Of a stretch of DNA of 64,000 bases, positions 8,797 through 18,200 are shown one piece after another; position 1 is the first letter of the stretch, and each line of letters starts with the position of its first letter. The notes under the pieces are model-generated. The model saw only the letters and a list, made by a program, of their open reading frames with translations. It searched no databases and was not told the origin of the DNA. Source of the DNA: Bacilli bacterium (lineage in GTDB: Bacteria > Bacillota_I > Bacilli_A > RF39 > UBA660); the NCBI GenBank assembly GCA_017941235.1, contig JAGAWU010000024.1:1-64000 (forward strand), given 5' to 3'. The translations under genes were made by a program, and so were the position numbers.

Positions 8797-8991
8797 TTAT
8801 TCTTCAACTTCTTCAATTGCACTAGTTGGGCATGAATCAATTGCATCTCTTGCACTTTCTTCATCTTCAGCTGCTACTTCAGTAGCTATTACTTTAGATA
8901 ATCCTTCATCATCTATTTCAAAAACATTAGGTGCTAAAGCTGCACAAGCTCCACAGCCAATACATTGATCTTTATTAACATTAACTTTCAT
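8797..8991 (-). CDS. [4Fe-4S] ferredoxin
   Basis: 64 residues with Cys10-x2-Cys13-x2-Cys16 and Cys54-Pro, the ligand pattern of a single-cluster 4Fe-4S ferredoxin (C-I-G-C-G-A-C near the N-terminus). The protein is very acidic, as expected for a soluble one-electron carrier. The start follows gaaaggaagt on the minus strand. It is a single-gene unit with its own terminator, convergent with the glucosaminidase gene. Redox partners (for example pyruvate:ferredoxin oxidoreductase) are not in the window. Confidence 0.93.
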   Translation of the reverse strand: MKVNVNKDQCIGCGACAALAPNVFEIDDEGLSKVIATEVAAEDEESARDAIDSCPTSAIEEVEE

Positions 8992-9150
8992 AGTATTACT
9001 TCCTTTCTTTTTTGTTATATCTAAAATATCATATTTATTTTAATAACACAATATTCTTTTTTATCTTTTACATTTTTAAATTTTATACTTTAAATAAATA
9101 TCAATATATGTTATGATTAATATGATAGAGTGTAGAGAGTAGGTGATAGG

Positions 9151-10077
9151 TTGGAACGAAGAATGCAAAGATATGATGAAGTCAGCGAAAATCCTAAAGT
9201 TAGTAGAAGACAACTGAATCAAGAATTGTATAATAGGCTTAATGATAATAGTTCTGTTACTACTTATACTGACATTAATAAAGCCAACCAATATGTATTA
9301 GATGCCGCTAGTAAAAATTATAGAACTAGAGAGGGATATCAAAAGTTAAAGGAATATGGTGATTTAGTTCCTAAACCAAAAGTAAAAAAAGAGTTAGATG
9401 ACTTTACTAATCTTTATAAAGAAACAGAAAATAAAGTCTATGATATTAACAGTGTTATAGAAGAAGCAAAGAGAAATAGAAAAACTACTGAAGAAGAGTT
9501 AAAAAGAAAATTAAAGAATTATAATATTTTATCTAATATTTCTGATGAAAAGATAGAAGAATATAAGAAAAATAGAAAGAAAGTAGTTAGAGCTAACGAA
9601 GATGAAATAAAAGAAATTATTAATACTATTACGACGAAGGCTATAAATGGTGAAATAGATCAAGAAACTAGTGTTAACTTATTAAGTGATTTAATGGCTA
9701 CTCAACAACTTGATATGGTTGAAGGAATAGATCTTTCAGAAGAAAATAAAGAAGAAATCATTAAAAAGAATGAAGAAAAATTTGATAGTATTAATACTTT
9801 AAGCAGTGAAGATATAAAAGAAGTAGAAGAAAAGAAAATAGAAGATGATTTGAAAGATAAAGAATATCAAGAAAAAAATCAGAGTAAAAATATATTTAAG
9901 GATATGGACCAGTCTTTCTACACTAGAAGTATGGACTTATCTGATAAGGATTTTGATATTGATAATGATGAAGAAAAAGTAAAAAAGAAACATCCAATTT
10001 TAAAGTTTTTTATAATACTTATTATTATGGCTATAATTGGTGTTTTAGTTTATTATTTTAGAGATAAAATATTTTAA
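9151..10077 (+). CDS. Hypothetical charged coiled protein with a C-terminal membrane anchor
   Basis: 308 residues. The start is taken as TTG 9151 because TAGGTG lies 6 bp upstream; an ATG at 9163 is the alternative. The body is highly charged (Lys/Glu-rich, likely coiled coil at about 80-245), with no recognised domain. The only hydrophobic stretch is at about 283-303 ('FFIILIIMAIIGVLVYYF'), followed by RDKIF, suggesting a tail-anchored protein with the bulk in the cytoplasm. It is followed 11 bp later by a small DUF1292-like gene and then the large repeat protein, probably one operon. I do not recognise a function. Confidence 0.6.
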   Translation: MERRMQRYDEVSENPKVSRRQLNQELYNRLNDNSSVTTYTDINKANQYVLDAASKNYRTREGYQKLKEYGDLVPKPKVKKELDDFTNLYKETENKVYDINSVIEEAKRNRKTTEEELKRKLKNYNILSNISDEKIEEYKKNRKKVVRANEDEIKEIINTITTKAINGEIDQETSVNLLSDLMATQQLDMVEGIDLSEENKEEIIKKNEEKFDSINTLSSEDIKEVEEKKIEDDLKDKEYQEKNQSKNIFKDMDQSFYTRSMDLSDKDFDIDNDEEKVKKKHPILKFFIILIIMAIIGVLVYYFRDKIF

Positions 10078-10088
10078 AGGAGAATATT

Positions 10089-10322
10089 ATGGGATTAGAA
10101 GAAGGACGAATAATAGAATTTGATGGTATGAATTTATGCATACTTAATGTTCAAAAAATAAATGATTTGGATTATATATATGTTGCAGAAATGGTTGATG
10201 ATGATATAACAGGAAATTTTTATGTTTATAAGATTGAAAATGATAATATAGAAAAAGTTATTAATTCAGATGAATTAAAAGATATATTACCTATTTTTAT
10301 TAAATCTATGAGTAGTGATTAG
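10089..10322 (+). CDS. Small DUF1292-like protein (copy 1 of 3)
   Basis: 77 residues, acidic, predicted mostly beta: 'EGRIIEFDGMNLCILNVQKI...YIYVAEMVDD...GNFYVYKIENDN'. The pattern (polar start, gene-product-wide beta strands, Y-V-A/L-A, final short helix with D-E-L) resembles DUF1292 (YrzB-type) proteins; the match is by eye only. It starts after aaaggagaat, lies 11 bp after the anchored coiled protein and 14 bp before the repeat protein. Two relatives sit at 14081 and 33331, each after a large accessory protein. The role is unknown; a partner or chaperone of the adjacent protein is conceivable. Confidence 0.6.
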   Translation: MGLEEGRIIEFDGMNLCILNVQKINDLDYIYVAEMVDDDITGNFYVYKIENDNIEKVINSDELKDILPIFIKSMSSD

Positions 10323-10336
10323 GAAGGAAAACAACA

Positions 10337-13300
10337 ATGAATGATATTAGTAATTTACAAAATTTATTAAATAGTGCGACTGATAATTATCAACAAATAT
10401 ATGATGAAATTCAAGAAATTCGGAATAGAATTTCTGATTTAGGTGATATTCCTGGTCCACATACTGATGAAAATCCACGAAATGCATCACAAGATAAATT
10501 TGATGAGGAAAAACAAAAATTAAATGAAAAATATGAAGAGTTGAAAAATGCTGGTGAGAAAATTGCGGAAATTCAAAACAAAATTGATGAATTGGAAAAA
10601 GCTTCTAATTTGAATCTTGTGAATGAACAACCTATTCAAGCACCAGTAATAGATAATGATGCTGCACCAGTTGTAGGTGATGAACAATCAGTTCAAACAC
10701 CAGTAATAGATAATAATTCAACACCAGTTGTAGGTGAAAGGCAACCAATTCTAACTCCAGTAATAGATAATAATGCTGCACCGGTTGTAGGTGAAGGACA
10801 ATCAGTTCAAACACCAGTAATAGATAATGATGCTGCACCAGCTGTAGGTGATGAGCAATCAGTTCAACCACCAGTAATTGATAATAATTCAACACCAACT
10901 GTAGGTGATGAGCAATCAGTTCAAACACCAGTAATTGATAATAATTCAACACCAGTTGTAGGTGATGAACAACCAGTTCAAACATCAGTAATTGATAGTG
11001 ATTCAATACCAGTTGTAGGTGAAGGACAATCAATTCAAACTCCAGTAATTGATAGTGATTCAACACCAGTTGTAGAGAAAGAACAATCAGTTCAAACACC
11101 AGTAATTGATAATAATGATGCACCAGTTGTAGGTGAAGGACAACCAATTCAAACTCCAGTAATAGATAATAATGCTGCACCGGTTGTAGGTGAAGGACAA
11201 TCAGTTCAAACTCCAGTAATAGATAATAATGCTGCACCGGTTGTAGGTGAAGGACAATCAGTTCAAACACCAGTAATTGATAGTGATTCAATACCAGTTG
11301 TAGAGAAAGAACAATCAGTTCAACCACCAGTAATTGATAATAATGATGCACCTGTTGTAGGTGAAGGACAACCAGTTCAACTACCAGTAATTGATAATAA
11401 TTCAACACCAGTTGTAGGTGATGAACAACCAGTTCAAACATCAGTAATTGATAATGATGCTGCACCAGCTGTAGGTGGTGAACAAACTATTCAACCACCA
11501 GTAATTGATAATGATGCTGCACCAGTTGTAGGTGAAGGACAACCAATTCAAACTCCAGTAATAGATAATAATTCAACACCAGTTGTAGGTGAAGGACAAT
11601 CAGTTCAAACACCAGTAATAGATAATGATGCTGCACCAGCTGTAGGTGGTGAACAAACTATTCAACCACCAGTAATTGATAATAATTCAACACCAGTTGT
11701 AGGTGATGAACAACCAGTTCAAACATCAGTAATTGATAGTGATTCAATACCAGTTGTAGAGAAAGAACAATCAGTTCAAACACCAGTAATTGATAATAAT
11801 TCAACACCAGTTGTAGGTGATGAACAAAATATTATGCAAGAATCTGGAGAAAAAGGTAATCTGCCAATAAGAGGAGATGATGGACAAATTATGGATAATA
11901 ATATATTAGATAATGATGTAGTAGTAACATCTAATGAAAATAAAACTATTCTTGAAGGTACTATTGCTCCAGGAATGCTAACACCAGAAGAAGAATTTAA
12001 AAGAGTAACTGGACAAGAATTTGATCCTGAAAGATATGAAATTCTATATCATGGTGCTGATAACGATTTTGCTGCTGATGAGCCATATGTTCCTTATACT
12101 ATTGTGGAAAAAGTGCTTGATGATGAGATTACAAAAACAGATAATAGTGAGGAAGAAATAGAAAAAGCTTATAGAACAGCTGTTGATGATGCGATTGCTT
12201 TATATAATCTACCAGAACCAACTGATAGTTATGAAAGAAAAGCTTATAATGAAGAATATATAGCTAGAAGTGAGGAAATTCGAAAAGCTTTAGAAATTTT
12301 GACACCTGAAAAAATAAAAGAAGCAGAAGAAGAATTTAAGAGAGTAACTGGACAAGAATTTGATTTTGATAAGTATGAAATTGAATCGACTGATACTGAA
12401 AATTATGGAGAAAAAGTAGATATAAAAGATTTATCAGATGACGAGTTGGATAAAGAAATAGAAGATTTTGAAAATGCTGATACAGATATTTCTTTCACTG
12501 ATCCTAAATATCAAAGATATACAGAATTAAAAAATGAAAAAGAAAAAAGATTAAATAGTAATCAAAATCATGAAGAAAAATCTTATTCTGAAATGAATGA
12601 TGAAGAACTTGATGAAAGTATTAAACAAAAGTGGGCAAAATTAAATCCTATATATGGTGAAATAGACGAAAATGATCCTCGTTATATTGAATATTGGAAA
12701 TTAATGCGTGAAAGAGAAAGAAGAAATAAAGAAAAAGAGGAAGCTAATAAAAAGGTTGATGAAAAAGAAAATGATGATAAAGAAAATGATGAAAAAAAGA
12801 ATGATGGTTGGGAAATTTCATCAATAGAGGTTCCTTTAGATATTCTTAAAAAGAATAAAAATAATACAAATGATAATAATAATGTAAATAGCAATAATAA
12901 TCCAACTAATAATAATACAAATAATAGCAATAATCCAGTTAATAGTAATCCAACTAATAATAATGTTCCTGTTAATAATTCTTTAAGTAATGAGACTGTA
13001 AAGATTATGTTTATGAATGATGGTAAATTAATTCCTAATTATGGAAACATTGTGATTGAAAAAGGTGGAACTATTAAACATGGTCCTGTTATTGATCCTG
13101 TTCCTTTAAATAAGAAAGGTAAACCAAAGAAGTTAACTGCTAAAACTTTCTCTCATTGGGAAGATCAATATGGTAATGTAGTGGACTTCAGTCAACCAAT
13201 TACTGAGGATATGATTTTAACTGCTGCTTATAAGTTTGATAAGAAAAAAGCAGTTTCTATTGGTTTAGGTGCTGCTATTGGAGCACTTGCGTATGTTGCT

Positions 13301-14071
13301 GATCTTGCAATCCCTGTACCTGTACCTGTAGTATCTATGATTGGTGCAGCAGGAACTAAAATAGCTAATCATTTTGTAAAGAAAAATTTAAATAATTTAA
13401 CTGTTGATAATATGAATGAAGCTAGAACTATTACTGCTGTGGATGATATTCCTGAAGAACTTGCTCAAAATATTCTTGAACAAAAGAAAAAAGGATATAT
13501 TTCTACATTCCTTAAAACAGCAACTGTTGCTTGTACTATTTCTTCAGCTGCTCATTTATTAAAGGCTTCACATGCAGCTGAGAAGGGATTAGATAATGTT
13601 AAATCAACTCCTAATAAGAATATAACAAATGGTAGTGATGGACTTACTAATCCAGATCCTTCTCATAATATGGTTAATAGTAATGATCCTATTATTGGTC
13701 AGACTACTAATCCAACACCTACTAAAATAAGTTCGCCAACATCAACTCCTAATACTGTTTCTACTGATGTATTAGGTGGATATGAACCTACTGGAGAAGT
13801 TTATAAGTCAGCTGCTGATGCTTTAAGTGGTACTAATGGTTCTGCTGCTTATGCTCCATCTTTTGCTGGAGAAGAAACTTTTGAAGCATATAATGCAGTA
13901 ACTGGTGCAAGACATGGTATTTCTCGTGGTCAAGAGTTATCTGAAATAATGAAAATGGTTGGTGCAAGTGATCCATCACAAGTTGCAGTAAATGTTATGA
14001 ATGCTGATGGAGTTCCACTTACATGGCAGTCTATGTCTTCTATGGCTGAAACTGTTACAAAAACTTTATAG
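10337..14071 (+). CDS. Large repeat-containing membrane/surface-type protein (21 x 19-residue repeats)
   Basis: 1244 residues. Residues 1-95 are a coiled coil ('IRNRISDLG...KLNEKYEELK'). Residues 97-495 are 21 tandem 19-residue units of consensus EQSVQTPVIDNNSTPVVGD. Residues about 546-666 form a module ('TPEEEFKRVTGQEFD...') nearly identical to part of the protein at 31415, followed by a degenerate restart (FKRVTGQEFDFDKYEI). Then come acidic/Lys-rich coils and an Asn-rich linker at about 840-885. An InlB B-repeat-like domain follows ('IMFMNDGKLIPNYGN...HWEDQYGN'), then two hydrophobic regions (about 970-1010 and 1055-1075) and a C-terminal Ser/Thr/Pro-rich tail. No signal peptide or LPXTG is seen, so localisation is uncertain. 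Function unknown; the repeats resemble stalk regions of surface proteins. Confidence 0.65.
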   Translation: MNDISNLQNLLNSATDNYQQIYDEIQEIRNRISDLGDIPGPHTDENPRNASQDKFDEEKQKLNEKYEELKNAGEKIAEIQNKIDELEKASNLNLVNEQPIQAPVIDNDAAPVVGDEQSVQTPVIDNNSTPVVGERQPILTPVIDNNAAPVVGEGQSVQTPVIDNDAAPAVGDEQSVQPPVIDNNSTPTVGDEQSVQTPVIDNNSTPVVGDEQPVQTSVIDSDSIPVVGEGQSIQTPVIDSDSTPVVEKEQSVQTPVIDNNDAPVVGEGQPIQTPVIDNNAAPVVGEGQSVQTPVIDNNAAPVVGEGQSVQTPVIDSDSIPVVEKEQSVQPPVIDNNDAPVVGEGQPVQLPVIDNNSTPVVGDEQPVQTSVIDNDAAPAVGGEQTIQPPVIDNDAAPVVGEGQPIQTPVIDNNSTPVVGEGQSVQTPVIDNDAAPAVGGEQTIQPPVIDNNSTPVVGDEQPVQTSVIDSDSIPVVEKEQSVQTPVIDNNSTPVVGDEQNIMQESGEKGNLPIRGDDGQIMDNNILDNDVVVTSNENKTILEGTIAPGMLTPEEEFKRVTGQEFDPERYEILYHGADNDFAADEPYVPYTIVEKVLDDEITKTDNSEEEIEKAYRTAVDDAIALYNLPEPTDSYERKAYNEEYIARSEEIRKALEILTPEKIKEAEEEFKRVTGQEFDFDKYEIESTDTENYGEKVDIKDLSDDELDKEIEDFENADTDISFTDPKYQRYTELKNEKEKRLNSNQNHEEKSYSEMNDEELDESIKQKWAKLNPIYGEIDENDPRYIEYWKLMRERERRNKEKEEANKKVDEKENDDKENDEKKNDGWEISSIEVPLDILKKNKNNTNDNNNVNSNNNPTNNNTNNSNNPVNSNPTNNNVPVNNSLSNETVKIMFMNDGKLIPNYGNIVIEKGGTIKHGPVIDPVPLNKKGKPKKLTAKTFSHWEDQYGNVVDFSQPITEDMILTAAYKFDKKKAVSIGLGAAIGALAYVADLAIPVPVPVVSMIGAAGTKIANHFVKKNLNNLTVDNMNEARTITAVDDIPEELAQNILEQKKKGYISTFLKTATVACTISSAAHLLKASHAAEKGLDNVKSTPNKNITNGSDGLTNPDPSHNMVNSNDPIIGQTTNPTPTKISSPTSTPNTVSTDVLGGYEPTGEVYKSAADALSGTNGSAAYAPSFAGEETFEAYNAVTGARHGISRGQELSEIMKMVGASDPSQVAVNVMNADGVPLTWQSMSSMAETVTKTL
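10625..11821 (+). repeat. 57-bp coding tandem repeat array, 21 units
   Basis: Twenty-one complete units of 57 bp (19 codons) with no spacer and a twenty-second that breaks down after EQNIM. Units vary mainly at codons 11-14 (NNST, NDAA, NNAA, NNDA, SDSI, SDST) and at 18-19 (GD, GE, EK, GG). Multi-unit blocks recur (units 15-16 versus 18-19), which suggests unequal exchange of groups of units. The array keeps a long open frame on the opposite strand by chance. Confidence 0.95.
11972..12334 (+). repeat. Shared 363-bp coding module, copy A
   Basis: Differs from 31451-31813 at 7 of 363 positions (about 98% identical) with no gaps. It starts at ggaatg and ends at gaagaagaa, after which the two genes are unrelated. 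Copy B lies 19.5 kb away in the same orientation. Confidence 0.95.
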
Positions 14072-14080
14072 GAGGTATTT

Positions 14081-14314
14081 ATGAATACTAATTATAGAAA
14101 TAAGTTAATTACTATGTCTGATGGTGAACAGTATGTGGTTTTAAGTGAAGCAAGTTATAAAGGTAAAACATATGCTTTAGCTAATGATATTATTAACAAT
14201 AATTTGGGTTCTAATATGACATTATTTAGAATAGAAGATTTAAATGGGGAACTTAATTTTGTTATTGAACGTGATTTAGATATAGTAAGTACTATATTAA
14301 CTAAAATGGCTTAA
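14081..14314 (+). CDS. Small DUF1292-like protein (copy 2 of 3)
   Basis: 77 residues. 'ITMSDGEQYVVLSEASYKGK' followed by TYALAN, then MTLFRIEDLNGELNFVIERD and a terminal helix match the DUF1292 layout (D-G-x-x-Y-x-V-L...Y-x-L-A...hydrophobic strand...E-D/L-D) better than the other two copies. It begins 9 bp after the large repeat protein with ggaggt as ribosome binding site and ends at a strong terminator, so it is the last gene of that operon. Function unknown. Confidence 0.65.
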   Translation: MNTNYRNKLITMSDGEQYVVLSEASYKGKTYALANDIINNNLGSNMTLFRIEDLNGELNFVIERDLDIVSTILTKMA

Positions 14315-14343
14315 GAAACTATGAAAATAGTTTCTTTTTTTTT
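14313..14343 (+). terminator. Strong intrinsic terminator
   Basis: AAGAAACTAT, GAAA tetraloop, ATAGTTTCTT and a long T-run; closes the 9.1-14.3 kb gene group. Confidence 0.92.
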
Positions 14344-14386
14344 AATAATTATGATATTATATTATTGTTAGAGTGGTGGTAATTAT

Positions 14387-15223
14387 ATGAATTTAAAATT
14401 TATAGTAAATGAATATGTGCTTATTTGGTATTTATTATTTCAACAATCTATATCAGATGAGTTAAATGATTATAAACAGAAAATATGGAATAATTTAAAG
14501 AAAGAGTATACTTCGTTTCAAAAAGAGAAACATATTATACTTGAAGATCCTAAAAATTATATTCCTAATGATGATACTATTTATGATATGGTTAAAGATT
14601 TTGAACAGTATGATAGTATATTAAAAGAAACAGAAAAATTTAAAACTTCTGTTATAAAAGTATGGGATAATTATAAGAAAAAAATAGATCAAAATATATT
14701 TAAGATTTTAAAATTTGATATACCTAATTATAATATACTTTTAGTTAATCCTAGACTTAATGTTATTGATATATCTTCTAATAAAGAAAATAAAATACAT
14801 ACTATAGTTTATGGTAAAAAATTAAATTCAGATAATATTCAAATAGTACTTGAAATTATATATATGATTATTAGAAAAGAATTTAAAAATTTTGATTCTG
14901 AAAATAATGATATAGTTGAGGCAATACTTGAACTTGCTATACTTCATGAATTAGGTACTAGAATTACTGGTAAGAGTTGTTATTTATTTAAAGATAGTAA
15001 GAATAGTTTAATAAAGAGACAAATTTATCCTTATTTTTTAATGTATTTAGGTGTTGATAGGGATGATTTAGTTTCTTATATGAGACGTGATGGTATTGTT
15101 TTTGATGCTAGTAATTATACTAATGAAGTTCAACTTAGAAAAATTAATATAAAGGAATTTATGAGTTTTTGTATAAATAATAAAAAGATTATTCTTAGAT
15201 TAGATAAACTTGGAGTTAAATAA
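14387..15223 (+). CDS. Hypothetical protein upstream of polC
   Basis: 278 residues, Lys/Asp-rich, no signal peptide or clear TM helix; first 15 residues are hydrophobic. A helical region around 'AILELAILHELGTRITGKS' looks like a conserved core, but the sequence HELGT lacks the second His of a HExxH zinc motif. I do not recognise the family. The gene ends 15 bp before polC, whose ribosome binding site lies in the gap, so the two are probably co-transcribed from a promoter near 14350-14370 (TATTATATTATTG). Confidence 0.6.
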   Translation: MNLKFIVNEYVLIWYLLFQQSISDELNDYKQKIWNNLKKEYTSFQKEKHIILEDPKNYIPNDDTIYDMVKDFEQYDSILKETEKFKTSVIKVWDNYKKKIDQNIFKILKFDIPNYNILLVNPRLNVIDISSNKENKIHTIVYGKKLNSDNIQIVLEIIYMIIRKEFKNFDSENNDIVEAILELAILHELGTRITGKSCYLFKDSKNSLIKRQIYPYFLMYLGVDRDDLVSYMRRDGIVFDASNYTNEVQLRKINIKEFMSFCINNKKIILRLDKLGVK

Positions 15224-15238
15224 TAGGGAGGGTTAATA

Positions 15239-18200
15239 ATGGATGATAAAATTAAAATACTTTTAGATAGATTGCAAATAAGAAATGACCATTATCCCTC
15301 TTTTTATGGTAGTAAATTAACTAAAATTAAGGTTAATAAAAAGAATAATTCATGTATTATATATATTACAAATGATAAGATGTATGATGTAGATATTATT
15401 AGAGAATTAGATGCGAATAAAAATTTAATTGATAAAAGTATTAGTAATGTTGAGATAGTGTATGATTTTAAAGAAAAAGATAATAATATATATATTTCTT
15501 ATTATTCTTTTGTTTTGGAAAAAGTTAAAGATATACTTAGAGTTATTGAAATATATAAAGATAAATTAAAAATTCAAGATAATAAATTTGTACTTGTTGC
15601 TAATAATAAAGTTGAGGAGACTAAACTTAATAATGCACTTCCAAAAATAAATGAAATTTATCATAGTTTAGGATTAGAAACTGATCTTCAGGTAGTTTAT
15701 CAAGAAGAACACTCGGTTAGGGATGAGATTACTAAGAGTTTAAATAATAGTATTGATAATATGAGGGCTTCTATAGAAGAATATAATAATAAGTCAGTTC
15801 AGAAAGAAGTAGTAGCTAAACCTAAATATCCTACAAGAAGAAGTACTAAAAAAGATCCTAATAGTGTTATTGGGGTTATGATTGAGGATATGCCTATTCC
15901 TATTCATTCAATTATAGGTGAAGATAATAATGTTACTATTTGGGGAGAAATATTTGGAATAGATTATTTTGAATCAAGTAAAAGTGATTTTAAGATAATT
16001 ACACTTAAAGTAACTGATTATGAAGATAGTATTTATTGTAAAGTTTTTGCAAGGGAACAAGAAGAATATAAAAGAATATGTTCTGAGTTAAAAAAAGGTA
16101 AATGGTATAAAATTAGGGGTTATGTTAAAAGTGATCATTTTTCTAATGATGAACTTGTTTTAAATGCTAGAGATATTATTTTAGAGGATAAGCCTAAGAA
16201 GAAGAGAGAAGACAATGCTTTAGAAAAAAGAGTAGAACTTCATGCACATACTAAGATGAGTCAAATGGATGGTATTTGTGATGAAGTTGAACTTGTAAAT
16301 CAGGCTATTAGTTTTGGACATAAAGCAATAGCAATTACTGATCATAATGGTTGTCAAGCATTTCCACATGTTTTTAACACAGTAACTTCTTATAATAAGA
16401 ATCAGGCTGATGAAGATAAGTTTAAAGCAATATATGGTTGTGAATTAACATTAATAGATGATAGTGTTGATATAGTAATTAGACCTACGGATGAAGTTAT
16501 GCTTGATCTTGAATATGTAGTTTTTGACTTTGAAACTACTGGTTTTAATGCTGGTGGAAAAGACTCAATTATTGAAATTGGAGCTGTTAAGATTAAAGAT
16601 GGTGTTATAACCGAGAAATATGATGAATTAATTAATCCTGGTGTTAAACTTTCACAAAAAATAATAGATGTAACAAGTATTACAGATGAGATGCTTGAAG
16701 GAAAAGATAATGAAGAAAATGCAATAAAGAGATTCATTGAGTGGTTTGGAGATTTACCAATGGTTGCTCATAATGCTAAATTTGATGTTTCTTTTTTAGA
16801 GATGGCATATAAAAAATATAATTTAGGTACTTTTAAAAATACAGTAATTGATACCTTAGAATTATCACGTACTCTTGATAATACTTATGCAAGACATAGT
16901 TTGAGTGCACTTGTTAAAAGATATGATGTTCCTTGGGATGAAGAAAGTCATCATAGAGGAGATTATGATGCTGAAGGAACTGCACTTGTATTTTATAAAA
17001 TGCTAAAAAAACTTGATAATCGTAATATAGAAAGAATGAATCAACTTGATGAATTAGTGTCTCGTGATGAGATACATAAGTATGGTAAGAGTTATCATGT
17101 TAATTTACTTGCTAAAAATAAGATTGGACTTAAAAATTTATTTAAACTTATTAGTTTAGCTAATACTAAATATTTATATAAGACTCCTAGAATTCTTCGT
17201 AGTGAAATAGAAAATAATAGAGAAGGACTTCTTGTAGGTAGTGGATGTTATGAAAGCGAAGTTTTTTTACAAGCACGTAGTAAGGCTGATCAAGAATTAA
17301 CTAATATAATAAGATTTTATGATTATGTAGAAGTACAACCTCTTGAATGTTATGGACATTTGATACAAAGTGGTGACTTTGCTAATGAGTATGAGCTTTC
17401 TCATCATTTAAGAAAAATTATTAGAGTAACAGAAGAAGCAGGTAAAATAATAGTTGCTACTGGTGATGTACATCATATAAATAGAGAAGATAAGGTTTAT
17501 CGTGAGATAATAGTTAATCAAAAAGTACCTGGTGGTGGTAGACATCCACTTGCTCGTAATAATATAAAAGAAATACCATCTAATCATTTTAGAACTACTG
17601 AAGAAATGCTTGATGATTTTAAATTCTTAGAAGATGAGGCACTTGCTCATAAAATAGTAGTTGAAAATCCTAATAAGATAGCTGATATGGTTGATATAAT
17701 TGAAGTAATTATTGATACAGGGGGTATACCATTTTCACCTCGTGTAAAAGCTGATGATGGTAAGAGTTACTTAGATTGTCCTGTAGTTGTTACTGATTTA
17801 GTATATACTAAAGCAAAAGATTGGTATGGGGATCCACTTCCTTATTCAATAGAAGAGCGTATTGCTACTGAGTTATACGGAGATATTGTTTTTAAAGTTG
17901 TAAAAGATAATTTGGAAAAGGATAATTTATCTGAACAAGATTTTATTATTCAATCTCATAAAAATCTTCATGATGTTATTTTATCTGGTAAAGATAAAGT
18001 ATTTGGGCTTGTCAGTGATTATTTAAAAAGAACAAGTGAAGAAGAGCTTGATGATAAAGCTTTAGAAAAAGCTACATCTAAGGCAATGGGTGGTGTAATT
18101 GGTGGAGGTTTTGATCCTATATACTTAATTGCTCAAAGACTTGTTAAACACTCTAATGATGAAGGATATTTAGTTGGTTCTCGTGGTTCTGTAGGATCTA

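Noticed and set aside
10632-11465. 277-codon open frame on the minus strand
   Set aside because: It exists only because the 57-bp coding repeat is a multiple of three and lacks stops in that frame; the product is a meaningless LVVLHLQL-type repeat and there is no ribosome binding site.
10625-11821. Possible CRISPR array
   Set aside because: Units are contiguous with no unique spacers and are in frame within a protein gene.
14938-14985. Zinc protease motif in the gene before polC
   Set aside because: The sequence is HELGT followed by RITGK, so the second His of HExxH is missing.
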